DNA of 64,000 bases from Cryobacterium sp. SO2 (lineage in GTDB: Bacteria; Actinomycetota; Actinomycetes; Actinomycetales; Microbacteriaceae): positions 3,720,001 to 3,784,000 of the forward strand of contig NZ_CP117849.1 of NCBI RefSeq assembly GCF_026151165.2, given 5' to 3'. The position numbers and the translations under genes are program-made. The notes under the pieces are model-generated. The model did no database searches and was not told the DNA's origin. It saw nothing but the letters and a program-made list of their open reading frames with translations. Position 1 is the stretch's first letter. The number at the start of each line of letters is the position of its first letter. Below, piece by piece: positions 24,921 through 33,289 of the stretch.

Positions 24921-26018
24921 ATGACCGCCCGCGAACCCGACCGTCTCGCAGACCTGCCCACCCCGTCGCTCGTTCTCGACGAGACGCGGCTGGATCGCAA
25001 CATCGCCACGATGGCCGCCTTCGCGGCCGAGCGCGGACTCGCCCTGCGACCACACGTGAAGACGCACAAGTCGGTGGAGATCGCCCGTCGGCAGGTCGCC
25101 GCCGGTGCCGCGGGCATCACGGTGGCCACGATCTCCGAGGCCGAGATCTTCGCCGCCGCCGGGTTCACCGACATCTTCATCGCCTACCCGCTCTGGCTCG
25201 ACGCCGACAAGACCGCCCGGCTGCGGCGCTTGCTCGAAGCCCACCAGCACGGGGCCGATCCGCTGCTGATCGGGGTCGACTCGATCGAGGGTGCGGAGCG
25301 TGCCGCCCAGGCCGCCGCCGGGCTCCTGCACCGGCTTGCGGTGCTCGTCGAGGTGGACTCCGGGCACCATCGCAGCGGCGTCGAGGCCGACCAGGCGGGC
25401 ACCGTCGCGGCCGCTGCGGTGAGCGTCGGCCTCGATGTGGCCGGGGTGTTCACCTTTCCCGGCCACAGCTATTCGCCGGAGGGACGCCGGTCGGCCGCGG
25501 GCGACGAGGGCCGCGAGCTGGCCTCAGCGGTCGCCGCTCTGGCCGCGGCCGGCGTGACCGCGCGCATTGTGAGCGGCGGCTCGACGCCATCCGCCGAATT
25601 CGCCGATGCCGGCGTGCTCACCGAGCTGCGACCCGGCGTGTACGTGTTTCGCGACGCCCAACAGTGGGAGCTCGGCATGTCCGGCCCCGACGACATCGCG
25701 CTCACCGTGCACGCCACGGTGGTCTCGCAACGGCGCGATCACCTCATCACCGATGCCGGCAGCAAGGTGCTCGGCGTTGACCGCGGATCGTTCTCGACCG
25801 GCTTCGGCCGCCTGCTCGACCATCCGGATGCGCGCATCACCGCGCTGTCGGAACACCACGCCACGATCACCCAGGTGGACCTGCCCGCCGGCAGCCGGAT
25901 CACCGTCGTGCCCAACCATGTCTGCATCGCCGTCAACCTGGCCGACGAATACACGGTCGTGCGTGACGGCGCCGTCATCGGGCGCTGGCCCGTGGATGCC
26001 CGCGGCGCGAACACCTGA
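24921..26018 (+). CDS. D-threonine aldolase / D-serine dehydratase-like PLP enzyme
   Basis: A 365-residue fold-type III PLP enzyme with an alanine-racemase-like barrel. RPHVKTHK holds the Schiff-base Lys47; the C-terminal NHVC motif supplies the metal ligands typical of D-threonine aldolase and eukaryotic-type D-serine dehydratase. I start at the ATG at 24921, since the upstream in-frame codons run through operator repeats. It cleaves or dehydrates a D-hydroxy-amino acid; which one cannot be decided here. It is divergent from the HicB-like gene and could be co-regulated by the same repeats. Confidence 0.85.
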   Translation: MTAREPDRLADLPTPSLVLDETRLDRNIATMAAFAAERGLALRPHVKTHKSVEIARRQVAAGAAGITVATISEAEIFAAAGFTDIFIAYPLWLDADKTARLRRLLEAHQHGADPLLIGVDSIEGAERAAQAAAGLLHRLAVLVEVDSGHHRSGVEADQAGTVAAAAVSVGLDVAGVFTFPGHSYSPEGRRSAAGDEGRELASAVAALAAAGVTARIVSGGSTPSAEFADAGVLTELRPGVYVFRDAQQWELGMSGPDDIALTVHATVVSQRRDHLITDAGSKVLGVDRGSFSTGFGRLLDHPDARITALSEHHATITQVDLPAGSRITVVPNHVCIAVNLADEYTVVRDGAVIGRWPVDARGANT

Positions 26019-26032
26019 GCAGGGAAGCCGGA

Positions 26033-26383
26033 TCAGGCGGGCTGCCACAGCTCGATGCGGTTGCCCTCAGGGTCGGTCACCCAGGCGAACCGGCCGATGC
26101 CGGGCATGTCCTCTGTCTCGTTCGCCACGTCCGCCCCGGCGGCGCGCAACTGGGCCACCATGGCGTCCAGGTCACGCACCCGGAAGTTGAGCATGGTCTG
26201 CTGGGTGCGCGAGCCGAAATAGTCCGTCTCCGACTCGAACGGCGCGAACACCGTCGGCCCGGCCTCCGACTCCCACAGCTCGCCGCCGGCGTCCAGGCCC
26301 AGGCAGTCCCGGTACCAGGCGATCAACGTCGCCGGGTCCGCGGCCCGCAGAAAGTACCCACCGATTCCCAGTACACGCTCCAT
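26033..26383 (-). CDS. VOC (glyoxalase/bleomycin-resistance) family protein
   Basis: A 116-residue single VOC-domain protein: opening GIGGYFLRAADP, closing ATWVTDPEGNRIELWQ-like end (FAWVTDPEGNRIELW). The ATG at 26383 is chosen because upstream in-frame sequence runs into the operators of the divergent HTH gene. It converges with the PLP enzyme gene, 14 bp apart. Substrate unknown; the family includes lyases and antibiotic-binding proteins. Confidence 0.83.
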   Translation of the reverse strand: MERVLGIGGYFLRAADPATLIAWYRDCLGLDAGGELWESEAGPTVFAPFESETDYFGSRTQQTMLNFRVRDLDAMVAQLRAAGADVANETEDMPGIGRFAWVTDPEGNRIELWQPA

Positions 26384-26437
26384 GCCGACAGCATGGCATG
26401 CCAGAGGTGGACATCTCCAGGGCCGCCACAAGAAAAT

Positions 26438-26484
26438 AAGCAACTTAAGTTGACTAATCGGGTGAAGCAACCTAAGTTGCTTAT
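26438..26484 (+). promoter_or_regulatory. Leaderless promoter with twin operators (HTH/Clp-N operon)
   Basis: TTGACT (26450-26455) and TAAGTT (26473-26478) are exactly 17 bp apart, and the ATG at 26485 comes 6 bases after the -10, so the predicted start site is the start codon. Two near-palindromes of the form AAGCAACYTAAGTTGMYT lie at 26438-26455 and 26465-26482, covering the -35 and -10. Confidence 0.78.
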
Positions 26485-26721
26485 ATGCCACCGATTACAC
26501 CACCACCCACCGGAGGCCCGGCCGATGGCCTCGCCGCCGTGGTCGCCCTGCGTGAACTCGCCGACCGCATGGAAGACGCCGAAGTCGAGCGCGCCATGCG
26601 GGAGGGCTGGTCGTGGACCGAAGTCGCCCAGGCCCTGGGCGTGTCCCGCCAGGCCGTACACAAAAAACACTTGCGTCGGCTCATCGACGCCGGCATCGAA
26701 TTGAGGAGACGAAATGGATGA
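26485..26721 (+). CDS. Small helix-turn-helix protein
   Basis: A 78-residue protein consisting of a proline-rich start, a helix (ALRELADRMEDAEVERAMREG), and a helix-turn-helix (SWTEVAQALGVSRQAVHKKH). It is probably the repressor that binds the twin operators just upstream. There is no ribosome site and the mRNA is predicted to be leaderless. Its end overlaps the next gene by 8 bases, so it is translationally linked to the stand-alone Clp-N protein. Confidence 0.82.
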   Translation: MPPITPPPTGGPADGLAAVVALRELADRMEDAEVERAMREGWSWTEVAQALGVSRQAVHKKHLRRLIDAGIELRRRNG

Positions 26722-27187
26722 GGACACCCTGCCGGTCGGCATGCGCGAACTCATGAACAGGGCCATCGACGAAGCCACCCGCAATGGGTCGGGCGCCGTG
26801 GAGGGTGAGCACGTGCTGCTCGCATTGCTCTCGGAACCCCGCAGCCCCGCGGCCCGCATCGCCGCTGACGGCGGGCTCGACCACGACGGGCTCCTGGAGG
26901 CGCTGCGCGCCGAACGGGTGCACAGTCTCAAGTCCGCCGGCATCACGGCGATCGACGCCAGCCGCCTGCAGTCCACGCCGCGCACCCGCCAACGCCCCAC
27001 CTGGGGAGCCTCAATCCGCACCCTGATGACGGAGGCCCGCACGGCCAACCGCGGCCCCCGTCACCGCATGACCGACCAAGACATGTTCGTCGCGATCTTG
27101 CGCACCGAGCTCGGCACGGTGCCCAGGGCTCTCGACCTGGCCGGCATTGACCGGGCCGCGCTGATCACCCGGCTGAGCCAGGCCTAA
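26714..27187 (+). CDS. Stand-alone Clp N-terminal domain protein
   Basis: A 157-residue protein with two Clp-N (ClpA/ClpC N-domain) repeats: MRELMNRAIDEATRNG with VEGEHVLLALLSEP near the start, and MTDQDMFVAILRTELG in the second half. There is no AAA+ module, so it cannot unfold proteins itself. Clp-N domains bind adaptors and substrates of ClpC. Start follows GAGGAGACGAA. Coupled to the HTH gene, it may deliver or protect that regulator from ClpC; this is inference. An ABC exporter follows after a palindromic gap. Confidence 0.85.
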   Translation: MDEDTLPVGMRELMNRAIDEATRNGSGAVEGEHVLLALLSEPRSPAARIAADGGLDHDGLLEALRAERVHSLKSAGITAIDASRLQSTPRTRQRPTWGASIRTLMTEARTANRGPRHRMTDQDMFVAILRTELGTVPRALDLAGIDRAALITRLSQA

Positions 27188-27190
27188 CCC

Positions 27191-27238
27191 GCGCGGCCGG
27201 CCGGCCGCGCCCGCCACCGCCGACAGACACCCCTGTCG
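27191..27238. repeat. Perfect 20-bp palindrome and short hairpin
   Basis: GCGCGGCCGGCCGGCCGCGC (27191-27210) is a perfect palindrome right after the Clp-N stop. It is followed by CGACAG/CTGTCG around 27221-27238. They may attenuate read-through into the ABC genes 69 bp downstream. Confidence 0.6.
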
Positions 27239-27306
27239 CCGGGCTATTCGTCGCGCCCGCAGACCGGCCGCGTCGCCCCTCCCCACCACTCCCGAAAGGA
27301 ATCCCC

Positions 27307-28329
27307 ATGACCACCCCCTCCCCCGCCAGGCCCCGCACCGACTGGGCCATCGAAGCCACCGGCCTCGTCAAGACCTTCGGCGCCAATCGCGCCGTCGACG
27401 GTGTCGACCTCCGTGTGCGCACCGGCACCGTCTACGGCGTGCTCGGCCCCAACGGCGCCGGCAAGTCCACCACCATCAGCATGCTCGCCACCCTGCTGCG
27501 CCCCGACGGCGGCGAGGCCCGCATCTTCGGCCACGACGTGGTGAAGGAAGCGCAGATCGTGCGCCAACTCATCGGCGTGACCGCGCAGTTCGCCTCGGTC
27601 GACGAAAGCCTCAGTGCCACCGAGAACCTGGTGATCTTCGGCCGCCTGCTCGGGCTGAACCGTCGGGAAGCCGCCGCCAAGGCCACCGCGCTGCTCGAGG
27701 AATTCAACCTCACCGAGGCGGCCCGCCGGCCACTCAAACGGTTCTCCGGCGGCATGCGCCGCAGGCTCGACCTCGCCGCCAGCCTCATCGCCCAGCCACC
27801 GCTGATCTTCCTCGACGAACCCACCACCGGGCTCGACCCGCGCACCCGCACCCAGATGTGGGAGACCGTGCGCCGGCTGGTCGCCAACGGGTCGACCGTG
27901 CTGCTCACGACCCAGATGCTCGACGAGGCCGACCAGCTCGCCGACCGCATCGCCGTGATCGACCGTGGCCGGGTCGTCGCCGAGGGCACCGCCGATGAGC
28001 TCAAGGCCTCGGTGGGCACAGCATCCCTTCAGCTGCGTCTGGAAAACCCGGCAGACACCAGCGACGCTCTCCGCGCCATCCAGTCCGTGCTCGGCCACCC
28101 GGGCACCGCGGCACCGCAGGCCGGGCGCATCACCGTGCCGATGACGGATGTCGACAGGGTCACCGACCTGCTCCTCACCCTGCGCGACGCCGGCGTGCAC
28201 CTCACCGAGATGAGCGTTCAGAAGCCCACCCTCGACGAGGTCTTCCTCACCATCACCGGGCGCGGCGTCGATGACGCGGCCTCGACCACCTCGACCACCC
28301 CCGACCACGAAGTGAGCGCCGCCGCATGA
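27307..28329 (+). CDS. ABC exporter ATP-binding protein (DrrA-like)
   Basis: A 340-residue ATPase: Walker A GPNGAGKST at about residues 47-55, signature FSGGMRRR, Walker B IFLDEPTTGLDP, and a long C-terminal DrrA-type domain. The ATG follows GAAAGGA. It overlaps its permease by ATGA. It is downstream of the HTH/Clp-N pair on the same strand with a 119-bp gap, so it is a likely target of that regulator. Probably a drug or lipid exporter. Confidence 0.92.
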   Translation: MTTPSPARPRTDWAIEATGLVKTFGANRAVDGVDLRVRTGTVYGVLGPNGAGKSTTISMLATLLRPDGGEARIFGHDVVKEAQIVRQLIGVTAQFASVDESLSATENLVIFGRLLGLNRREAAAKATALLEEFNLTEAARRPLKRFSGGMRRRLDLAASLIAQPPLIFLDEPTTGLDPRTRTQMWETVRRLVANGSTVLLTTQMLDEADQLADRIAVIDRGRVVAEGTADELKASVGTASLQLRLENPADTSDALRAIQSVLGHPGTAAPQAGRITVPMTDVDRVTDLLLTLRDAGVHLTEMSVQKPTLDEVFLTITGRGVDDAASTTSTTPDHEVSAAA

Positions 28330-29156
28330 GCATCTCCACTGTCAGCACCTCAAGCATCACCCCCGGCCTCGACCGGCCCCTGAAAAACCGCAACAGCATC
28401 CGCCAGACCGTGAGCAACTCGCTCACCATGGCCTACCGCGGGCTGCTCAAGATCAAACGGACGCCGGAGCAACTCGTCGACGTGACCGTGCAGCCCATCC
28501 TGTTCACGGTGATGTTCACCGTGCTGTTCGGCGGCGCCATCTCCGGCGACATGGCCAGCTACCTGCCGCTGCTCATTCCCGGCATCCTGGTGCAGACCGT
28601 GCTCACCACCTCCGTCGTCACTGGCGTGCAGCTGCGCGAAGACATGGACAAGGGCGTCTTCGACAGGTTCAAATCGCTGCCCATCGCCCGCATCTCCCCA
28701 CTGGTGGGAGCGCTTCTGGCCGACACCGTGCGCTACGCGATCGCGACCACCATCACCTGGATCGTCGGGTACGCCCTGGGCTACTGGCCCGAAGCCGGTC
28801 TCGGCTACGTCGTGCTCGCCTCGCTGCTGGTCATCGCCTGCGCCTGGTCGATCAGCTGGATCTTCGCGTTCTTCGGTGTGATCGCCCGCAGCGCTTCGAG
28901 CGTGCAGGGCATCTCGATGAGCGTCCTGTTCCCGCTCACCTTCCTCTCCAATGCGTTCGTGCCCATCGACACCCTGCCCGGCTGGCTGCAGCCGCTGGTG
29001 AGCCTGAACCCGATCTCGCACCTGATCACCGCGGTGCGCGGACTGGCCGACACCGGAACCGTCGGCATCGATGTGGTCCTCGCCCTCGTCGGCGCCGCCG
29101 TGATGGTACTGATCTTCGCCCCGCTCACCGTGCGCGCCTACATGCGCAAGGCCTGA
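28326..29156 (+). CDS. ABC-2 type exporter permease (DrrB-like)
   Basis: A 276-residue permease with six segments; the ABC-2 region reads SSVQGISMSVLFPLTFLSNAF split around the conserved Pro. An N-terminal cytoplasmic region of about 50 residues precedes the first segment. ATGA overlap with the ATPase. It forms a DrrAB-type exporter with the preceding gene. Confidence 0.9.
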   Translation: MSISTVSTSSITPGLDRPLKNRNSIRQTVSNSLTMAYRGLLKIKRTPEQLVDVTVQPILFTVMFTVLFGGAISGDMASYLPLLIPGILVQTVLTTSVVTGVQLREDMDKGVFDRFKSLPIARISPLVGALLADTVRYAIATTITWIVGYALGYWPEAGLGYVVLASLLVIACAWSISWIFAFFGVIARSASSVQGISMSVLFPLTFLSNAFVPIDTLPGWLQPLVSLNPISHLITAVRGLADTGTVGIDVVLALVGAAVMVLIFAPLTVRAYMRKA

Positions 29157-29209
29157 GCATCCCGATAGGGAAGACTGGCACGACACCGATTTCGACAAAG
29201 GCAGGCACC

Positions 29210-30859
29210 ATGGACGTCCAGCTGCTCCTCGTGATGACCGGCGCGTTGATCATTGCCGCCTTCGCCCACTTGCGCGGGCTGCAGGCCGGCATCGTCACGG
29301 TCACGCTGGCGGCGGCGATCTCGTTCATCCCCGGCCTGCCCCGGCTGGACCTCGACCCCGAGCTGATCCTCGGGGTCGTGATCCCGCCGCTGCTCTACTC
29401 GGCCACGCTCAACTTCTCCTTCTTCGCGTTCGTCAAGAACCTGCGCAGCATCCTCGGCCTCGGCGTGGGTCTGGTGGTCTTCACCACCGTGGTGGTCGGC
29501 TTCCTCACCTCGTGGATCGCCCCCGAGCTGGGGCTGGCCGGCGCGCTCGTGCTCGCCGCCGTGGTCTCTCCGCCTGACTCGGTCACCACGGTGAGCCACG
29601 GCCGGGAGATCGGCCTGCCCCGGCGCACGATCTCGATCCTCACCGGGGAGAGCCTCGTCAACGACGCGGCCGCCCTCACCCTGTTCGCGGTGGCGGTGGC
29701 CGCCGTCACCGGCGACAGCGAGTTCATCGAGAACCCGTTCCTGCTCTTCGGCTGGGAAGCCCTGATCGGGCTGGTCCTCGGTGTGGTCATCGGCAGGGTC
29801 GTCATCGCCGTTCGCAGCAAGGTGGGCAATCCCACCATCGAGAGCGGCCTCAACCTCCTGGTGCCGTTCCTGGCCTACTTCGCCGCCGAACAACTGCACG
29901 CCTCGGGCATCATCGCCGTCGTCGCGGCCGGTTTCACGGTGAGCATGTCGCATTTCCACACCCGGGTATCCGCCGTGCCGTCCACCACATACCGCACCCG
30001 GCTGCAGGAGGCCGCACTCTGGCCGGTCGTGGACCTCATCCTCGAGGCATTCGTCTTCGCCTACATGGGGCTGCAGTTCAGATTTGTGCTCGAAGACCTC
30101 GCCGAGTCGAGCACGCCCACCTGGTCCACCATCGGCCTGGGCCTGATCGTGCTCCTGGCGGTCATTCTCTGCCGGTTCGCCTGGGTCTACTTCAGCTACA
30201 GCCGCGCCCAACTCGCCCTGCTGATCTACGCGAAGCGGATGGCCGCCACCCTCGACCCCACCGCCCGACGCCGGCAACGCCGCCGCGGCGGGCCGGGCCG
30301 CCCCCTCGAGGGCCGATCGGACGGGCCGGACAACCCGGGCCGGCGGGTCGGCGGCCGTAATGGCCGCCCCGGGCCGCTCGGCCGGCAGGGCGGGCGCGAT
30401 CGCGGCCACGTCACCGTGCTCAGCGCCCCTGAGAGCCTGCTCGTCTCCTGGACCGGCATGCGCGGCATCATCACGCTGGCCGCCGCCGGTGGCATCCCGC
30501 TCACCATCGCCTCTGGGGCGCCGTTCCCCGGCCGCACCATCATCCAGACGGTGGCGTTCATCGTGGCCATCGGCACCCTGTTGCTGCAGGGCTCGACCCT
30601 GCCGTGGCTGGCCAAGACGCTCAAGATCGACACGACCGCAGAGGACGCCGAGATCGAGGAGGGCCGGACGGAGGCCCGAACGGTGGCCGCCGCCGCGGTG
30701 ACCGGACGCGCCGACAGCACCAGCGGCGAGTACTTCGACCTTCAGCGGGCCGCCCTGACCGATGCCGTGCTGGCACGGCAGATCCTGCCGAGCAGTGCCG
30801 GCGACGTGCGCCACGAGATCGACTCTCTGCAGGCCGGGGTCACGCCGCTTCTCGACTAG
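29210..30859 (+). CDS. CPA1-family Na+/H+ antiporter
   Basis: A 549-residue cation:proton antiporter. About twelve hydrophobic segments; the ion-site motifs are VSPPDSVTT and TGESLVNDAAAL. An Arg/Gly-rich cytoplasmic loop (residues about 345-400) interrupts the last segments, and a C-terminal cytoplasmic tail of about 90 residues follows. It stands alone; the next gene downstream is on the opposite strand, with a palindromic repeat between. It probably serves pH and sodium homeostasis. Confidence 0.92.
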   Translation: MDVQLLLVMTGALIIAAFAHLRGLQAGIVTVTLAAAISFIPGLPRLDLDPELILGVVIPPLLYSATLNFSFFAFVKNLRSILGLGVGLVVFTTVVVGFLTSWIAPELGLAGALVLAAVVSPPDSVTTVSHGREIGLPRRTISILTGESLVNDAAALTLFAVAVAAVTGDSEFIENPFLLFGWEALIGLVLGVVIGRVVIAVRSKVGNPTIESGLNLLVPFLAYFAAEQLHASGIIAVVAAGFTVSMSHFHTRVSAVPSTTYRTRLQEAALWPVVDLILEAFVFAYMGLQFRFVLEDLAESSTPTWSTIGLGLIVLLAVILCRFAWVYFSYSRAQLALLIYAKRMAATLDPTARRRQRRRGGPGRPLEGRSDGPDNPGRRVGGRNGRPGPLGRQGGRDRGHVTVLSAPESLLVSWTGMRGIITLAAAGGIPLTIASGAPFPGRTIIQTVAFIVAIGTLLLQGSTLPWLAKTLKIDTTAEDAEIEEGRTEARTVAAAAVTGRADSTSGEYFDLQRAALTDAVLARQILPSSAGDVRHEIDSLQAGVTPLLD

Positions 30860-30917
30860 CGGATGCGCCTGCCGCCCCCGCGCACCCGGCCCGCCCCGCA
30901 GCCCGCTCAGCCACCCC

Positions 30918-30972
30918 GACTTCGCCCAAAGACCCCCTTCAGCCACCCCCATGGGGATGTTTGCGGCAAGTC
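30918..30972. repeat. Dispersed palindromic repeat, family 2 copy 1
   Basis: A 55-bp element with 20-base arms (15 of 20 paired): it opens with GACTTCGCCCAAAGACCCCC and closes with TTTGCGGCAAGTC. It lies between the convergent antiporter and isochorismatase-like genes. Reversed, it aligns with the element at 44811-44866 at about 39 of 55 positions. Confidence 0.7.
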
Positions 30973-31010
30973 GGCGCACACTCATCCGCCACCCAGGGCG
31001 ACCAAACGGG

Positions 31011-31562
31011 TCAACCGAGCAGCGCGATGACCTCGGCCGCCGACCCGGTCTGGCCCAGGGCCGGGAAGACCCGGGCGACACTGGCGTCGTGGGCATCCGC
31101 GCTGCGGTCGGTGATCGCGTCGATCGCAAGCGCCACGCTGTAGCCGCGGTCGTAGGCGTCCCTGGCGGTGGACTCGACCCCGAAGCTGGTGGCGATGCCC
31201 GCGAGCACGATCTGGGTGATGCCGCGCTCGGTGAGGATGGCGTCCAGGTCGGTGCCGGCGAAGGCGCTCCAGGTGGCACGGGTGAGGGTGACATCGCCGG
31301 GCTGCTGACCGAGTTCGGGCACGAGGGCGCTGAAGGCTGCCGGGAACTCGCGCGCGCCCTCGCCGTACTGGGTGCGACCGGCCGGGGTGCCGTCGACGTT
31401 CGCGAGCACGACGAGGCGTCCCTGCGCGCGGAAGGCGGCGAGCAGCTCGGCGGCGCGGGCAACGATCTCCCCGGCCGGATGGGCGGTGGGGCCGCCGAGG
31501 GTGCCTGCCTGCAGGTCGATCACGATCAGGGCCGTCGTGCTGTCGAGCGTGGTGATGGTCAC
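31011..31562 (-). CDS. Isochorismatase-fold hydrolase lacking the usual Cys/Lys
   Basis: A 183-residue member of the isochorismatase/cysteine-hydrolase superfamily. The catalytic Asp is in LIVIDLQ. The position of the nucleophilic Cys is Gly (GIATSFGVESTARDA), and the catalytic Lys position is Arg (LTRATWSAF). It therefore resembles the Cys-less isochorismatase type, not amidases. I start at GTG 31562 behind AAGGAGAAT, within the GTGA overlap with the HxlR gene; the open frame further upstream is a shadow of that gene. Probably one operon with and regulated by HxlR. Confidence 0.83.
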   Translation of the reverse strand: MTITTLDSTTALIVIDLQAGTLGGPTAHPAGEIVARAAELLAAFRAQGRLVVLANVDGTPAGRTQYGEGAREFPAAFSALVPELGQQPGDVTLTRATWSAFAGTDLDAILTERGITQIVLAGIATSFGVESTARDAYDRGYSVALAIDAITDRSADAHDASVARVFPALGQTGSAAEVIALLG

Positions 31563-31957
31563 AGAGATTCTCCTTGGGCTGGTGGTACCGGGCGGTCCTG
31601 GTGGTGCGCGATGATGCCGGGTAGTTGAGCATGAATGGTGTCGATCAGGTCGCGCACGCTCCGGGCGATGGGGCGACCGAGGTCGGTGAGCGCATAGTCC
31701 ACCCGCAGCGGCACCGTCGGGTGCGGCGTGCGGGAGATCAGGCCGTGCGCCTCGAGTCGCTGCAGCGTCTGGGCCAGCATCCGGTCGGAGATGCCGCGCA
31801 CGGCCCGGCCCAGCTCGGCGAACCGCAACGGCCCGTCGACCAGCGCCACGAGGGTCAGGGCGCCCCAGCGGCCGGTGGAGTGCTCGAGCACCTCTCGCGA
31901 GGTGCCCTGAGGGTCGAGTCCGGTCGACTGCCCGGGCGGGCCGAACGCTGTCGTCAT
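31559..31957 (-). CDS. HxlR family regulator
   Basis: A 132-residue winged helix-turn-helix regulator of the HxlR/MarR-like group: STGRWGALTLVALVDGPLRF, ISDRMLAQTLQRLEAHGLI and a wing with DYALTDLG. HxlR proteins sense electrophiles or quinones and control nearby oxidoreductases or hydrolases. TACCCT on the minus strand ends 6 bases before the ATG (leaderless layout). It overlaps the isochorismatase-like gene by 4 bases and should repress this two-gene unit. Confidence 0.88.
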   Translation of the reverse strand: MTTAFGPPGQSTGLDPQGTSREVLEHSTGRWGALTLVALVDGPLRFAELGRAVRGISDRMLAQTLQRLEAHGLISRTPHPTVPLRVDYALTDLGRPIARSVRDLIDTIHAQLPGIIAHHQDRPVPPAQGESL

Positions 31958-31963
31958 GGCTAC

Positions 31964-32000
31964 AGGGTAGGTCGAATTCGATGCTTACGCAAAGTAAGCA
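31964..32000 (-). promoter_or_regulatory. HxlR promoter and palindromic operator
   Basis: On the minus strand TTGCGT (31992-31987) and TACCCT (31969-31964) are 17 bp apart; the ATG follows 6 bases later. A palindrome TGCTTAC-N5-GTAAGCA with perfect 7-bp arms (31982-32000) covers the -35, a good place for HxlR autorepression. Confidence 0.7.
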
Positions 32001-32080
32001 CTTGACTTGCCGATTCCCAATTCGCGAATGCGGACACAAGGGATGGCCGACTCCGCGAGATCGGTAATAGAGTTTCTTCC

Positions 32081-32485
32081 ATGCCTCAAATACGGATAAA
32101 GGACGCGGCAGCGTTCCTGAGCGTCAGTGACGACACCGTGCGCCGCTGGATCGACAACGGAATGCTCCCCAGTTCCAAGGACGCCTCCTCCCGCACCGTC
32201 GTGGACGGCCTGGCGCTGGCGCAGCTGGCCCGCAAGAACGCGGTGTTGCCCGACGATCCGTCCGGCATCGGGCGCTCCGCTCGCAACCGGTTCGTGGGCC
32301 TCGTGATCGGCATCACCATGGACACCGTCATGGCCCAGGTCGAGATCCAGTGCGGCCCCCACCGGGTGGTGTCCCTGATGAGCAGCGAAGCCGTGCGCGA
32401 ACTCGGCCTCGAACTGGGCTCCGTTGCCATCGCCCTGGTCAAAGCCACCACGGTGATGGTCGAAACCCCGCTCGGAAAGGTCTGA
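32081..32485 (+). CDS. Molybdenum-binding HTH/TOBE regulator
   Basis: A 134-residue protein with an excisionase/MerR-like helix-turn-helix (IKDAAAFLSVSDDTVRRWIDNG) and a C-terminal Mop/TOBE domain (SARNRFVGLVIGITMDTVMAQVEI, broken here at VIG) that binds molybdate. It precedes modABC by 2 bp and is probably the molybdate-responsive regulator of this operon. TAGAGT (32068-32073) ends 7 bases before the ATG, a leaderless layout. Confidence 0.87.
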   Translation: MPQIRIKDAAAFLSVSDDTVRRWIDNGMLPSSKDASSRTVVDGLALAQLARKNAVLPDDPSGIGRSARNRFVGLVIGITMDTVMAQVEIQCGPHRVVSLMSSEAVRELGLELGSVAIALVKATTVMVETPLGKV

Positions 32486-32487
32486 CG

Positions 32488-33285
32488 ATGACGCGCACGC
32501 CCCGCACCCGCCCCCTCCTCGCCGCGGCCGGCCTGGTGATCTTCGCGCTGGCCGGATGCGCCCAGGCGACGCCGGCCGCATCCACCCCCACCTCCTCGGC
32601 GGCCGCCCTCGACGGCGACATCACGGTCTTCGCCGCCGCGTCCCTCAAGGCCACGTTCACCGAGCTGGCTGCCTCCTTCGAGGCCGAGAACCCCGGCACC
32701 ACCGTGGCCCTGAACTTCGCCGGGTCATCGGACCTCGTCACCCAGATCGTTGAGGGCGCCCCGGCCGATGTATTCGCTTCGGCCGACACCAAGAACATGA
32801 CCAAGCTCACGGATGCCGGCCTCGCTGACGGCGAGCCGGTCGACTTCGCGACCAATGTGCTCGAGATCGCCGTGCCGCCGGGCAACCCCGCGGGCATCAC
32901 CGACTTCGCCAGCCTGGCCGGCCCCGACGTGAAGCTCGTCGTCTGCGCCCCCGAGGTACCTTGCGGCTCGGCGACGGTGGCCGTGGAAACGGCCGCCGGC
33001 ATCACGCTCTCACCGGTGAGCGAAGAATCGTCGGTCACCGACGTGCTCGGCAAGGTCACCTCGGATGAAGCGGATGCGGGCCTCGTCTACGTCACCGACG
33101 TCACCGCCGCCGGCGACGCGGTCGAGGGCATCGAATTCGACGAATCCGCCGAGGCCGTGAACACCTACCCGATCGTGGCGCTGAAGGATTCGGCATCCGC
33201 CGCTGTGGCCCAGGCTTTCGTCGACTACATCGCCAGCAGCGCCGGCGAAGACGTGCTCCAGGCCGCGGGCTTCGGGGCGCCCTAA
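32488..33285 (+). CDS. modA: Molybdate-binding lipoprotein ModA
   Basis: A 265-residue periplasmic-type binding protein. Signal sequence with lipobox LAGC (Cys24), then ITVFAAASLKATFTE and NFAGSSDLVTQI, the oxyanion-binding segments of ModA. Start follows GGAAAGG 5 bases upstream, 2 bp after the regulator stop. It delivers molybdate or tungstate to ModBC. Confidence 0.95.
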   Translation: MTRTPRTRPLLAAAGLVIFALAGCAQATPAASTPTSSAAALDGDITVFAAASLKATFTELAASFEAENPGTTVALNFAGSSDLVTQIVEGAPADVFASADTKNMTKLTDAGLADGEPVDFATNVLEIAVPPGNPAGITDFASLAGPDVKLVVCAPEVPCGSATVAVETAAGITLSPVSEESSVTDVLGKVTSDEADAGLVYVTDVTAAGDAVEGIEFDESAEAVNTYPIVALKDSASAAVAQAFVDYIASSAGEDVLQAAGFGAP

Positions 33286-33289
33286 TCGC

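Noticed and set aside
29138..31462. A long minus-strand frame across the CPA1 antiporter
   Set aside because: Same kind of shadow: low-complexity composition and no recognisable domain, while the plus strand encodes a complete antiporter.
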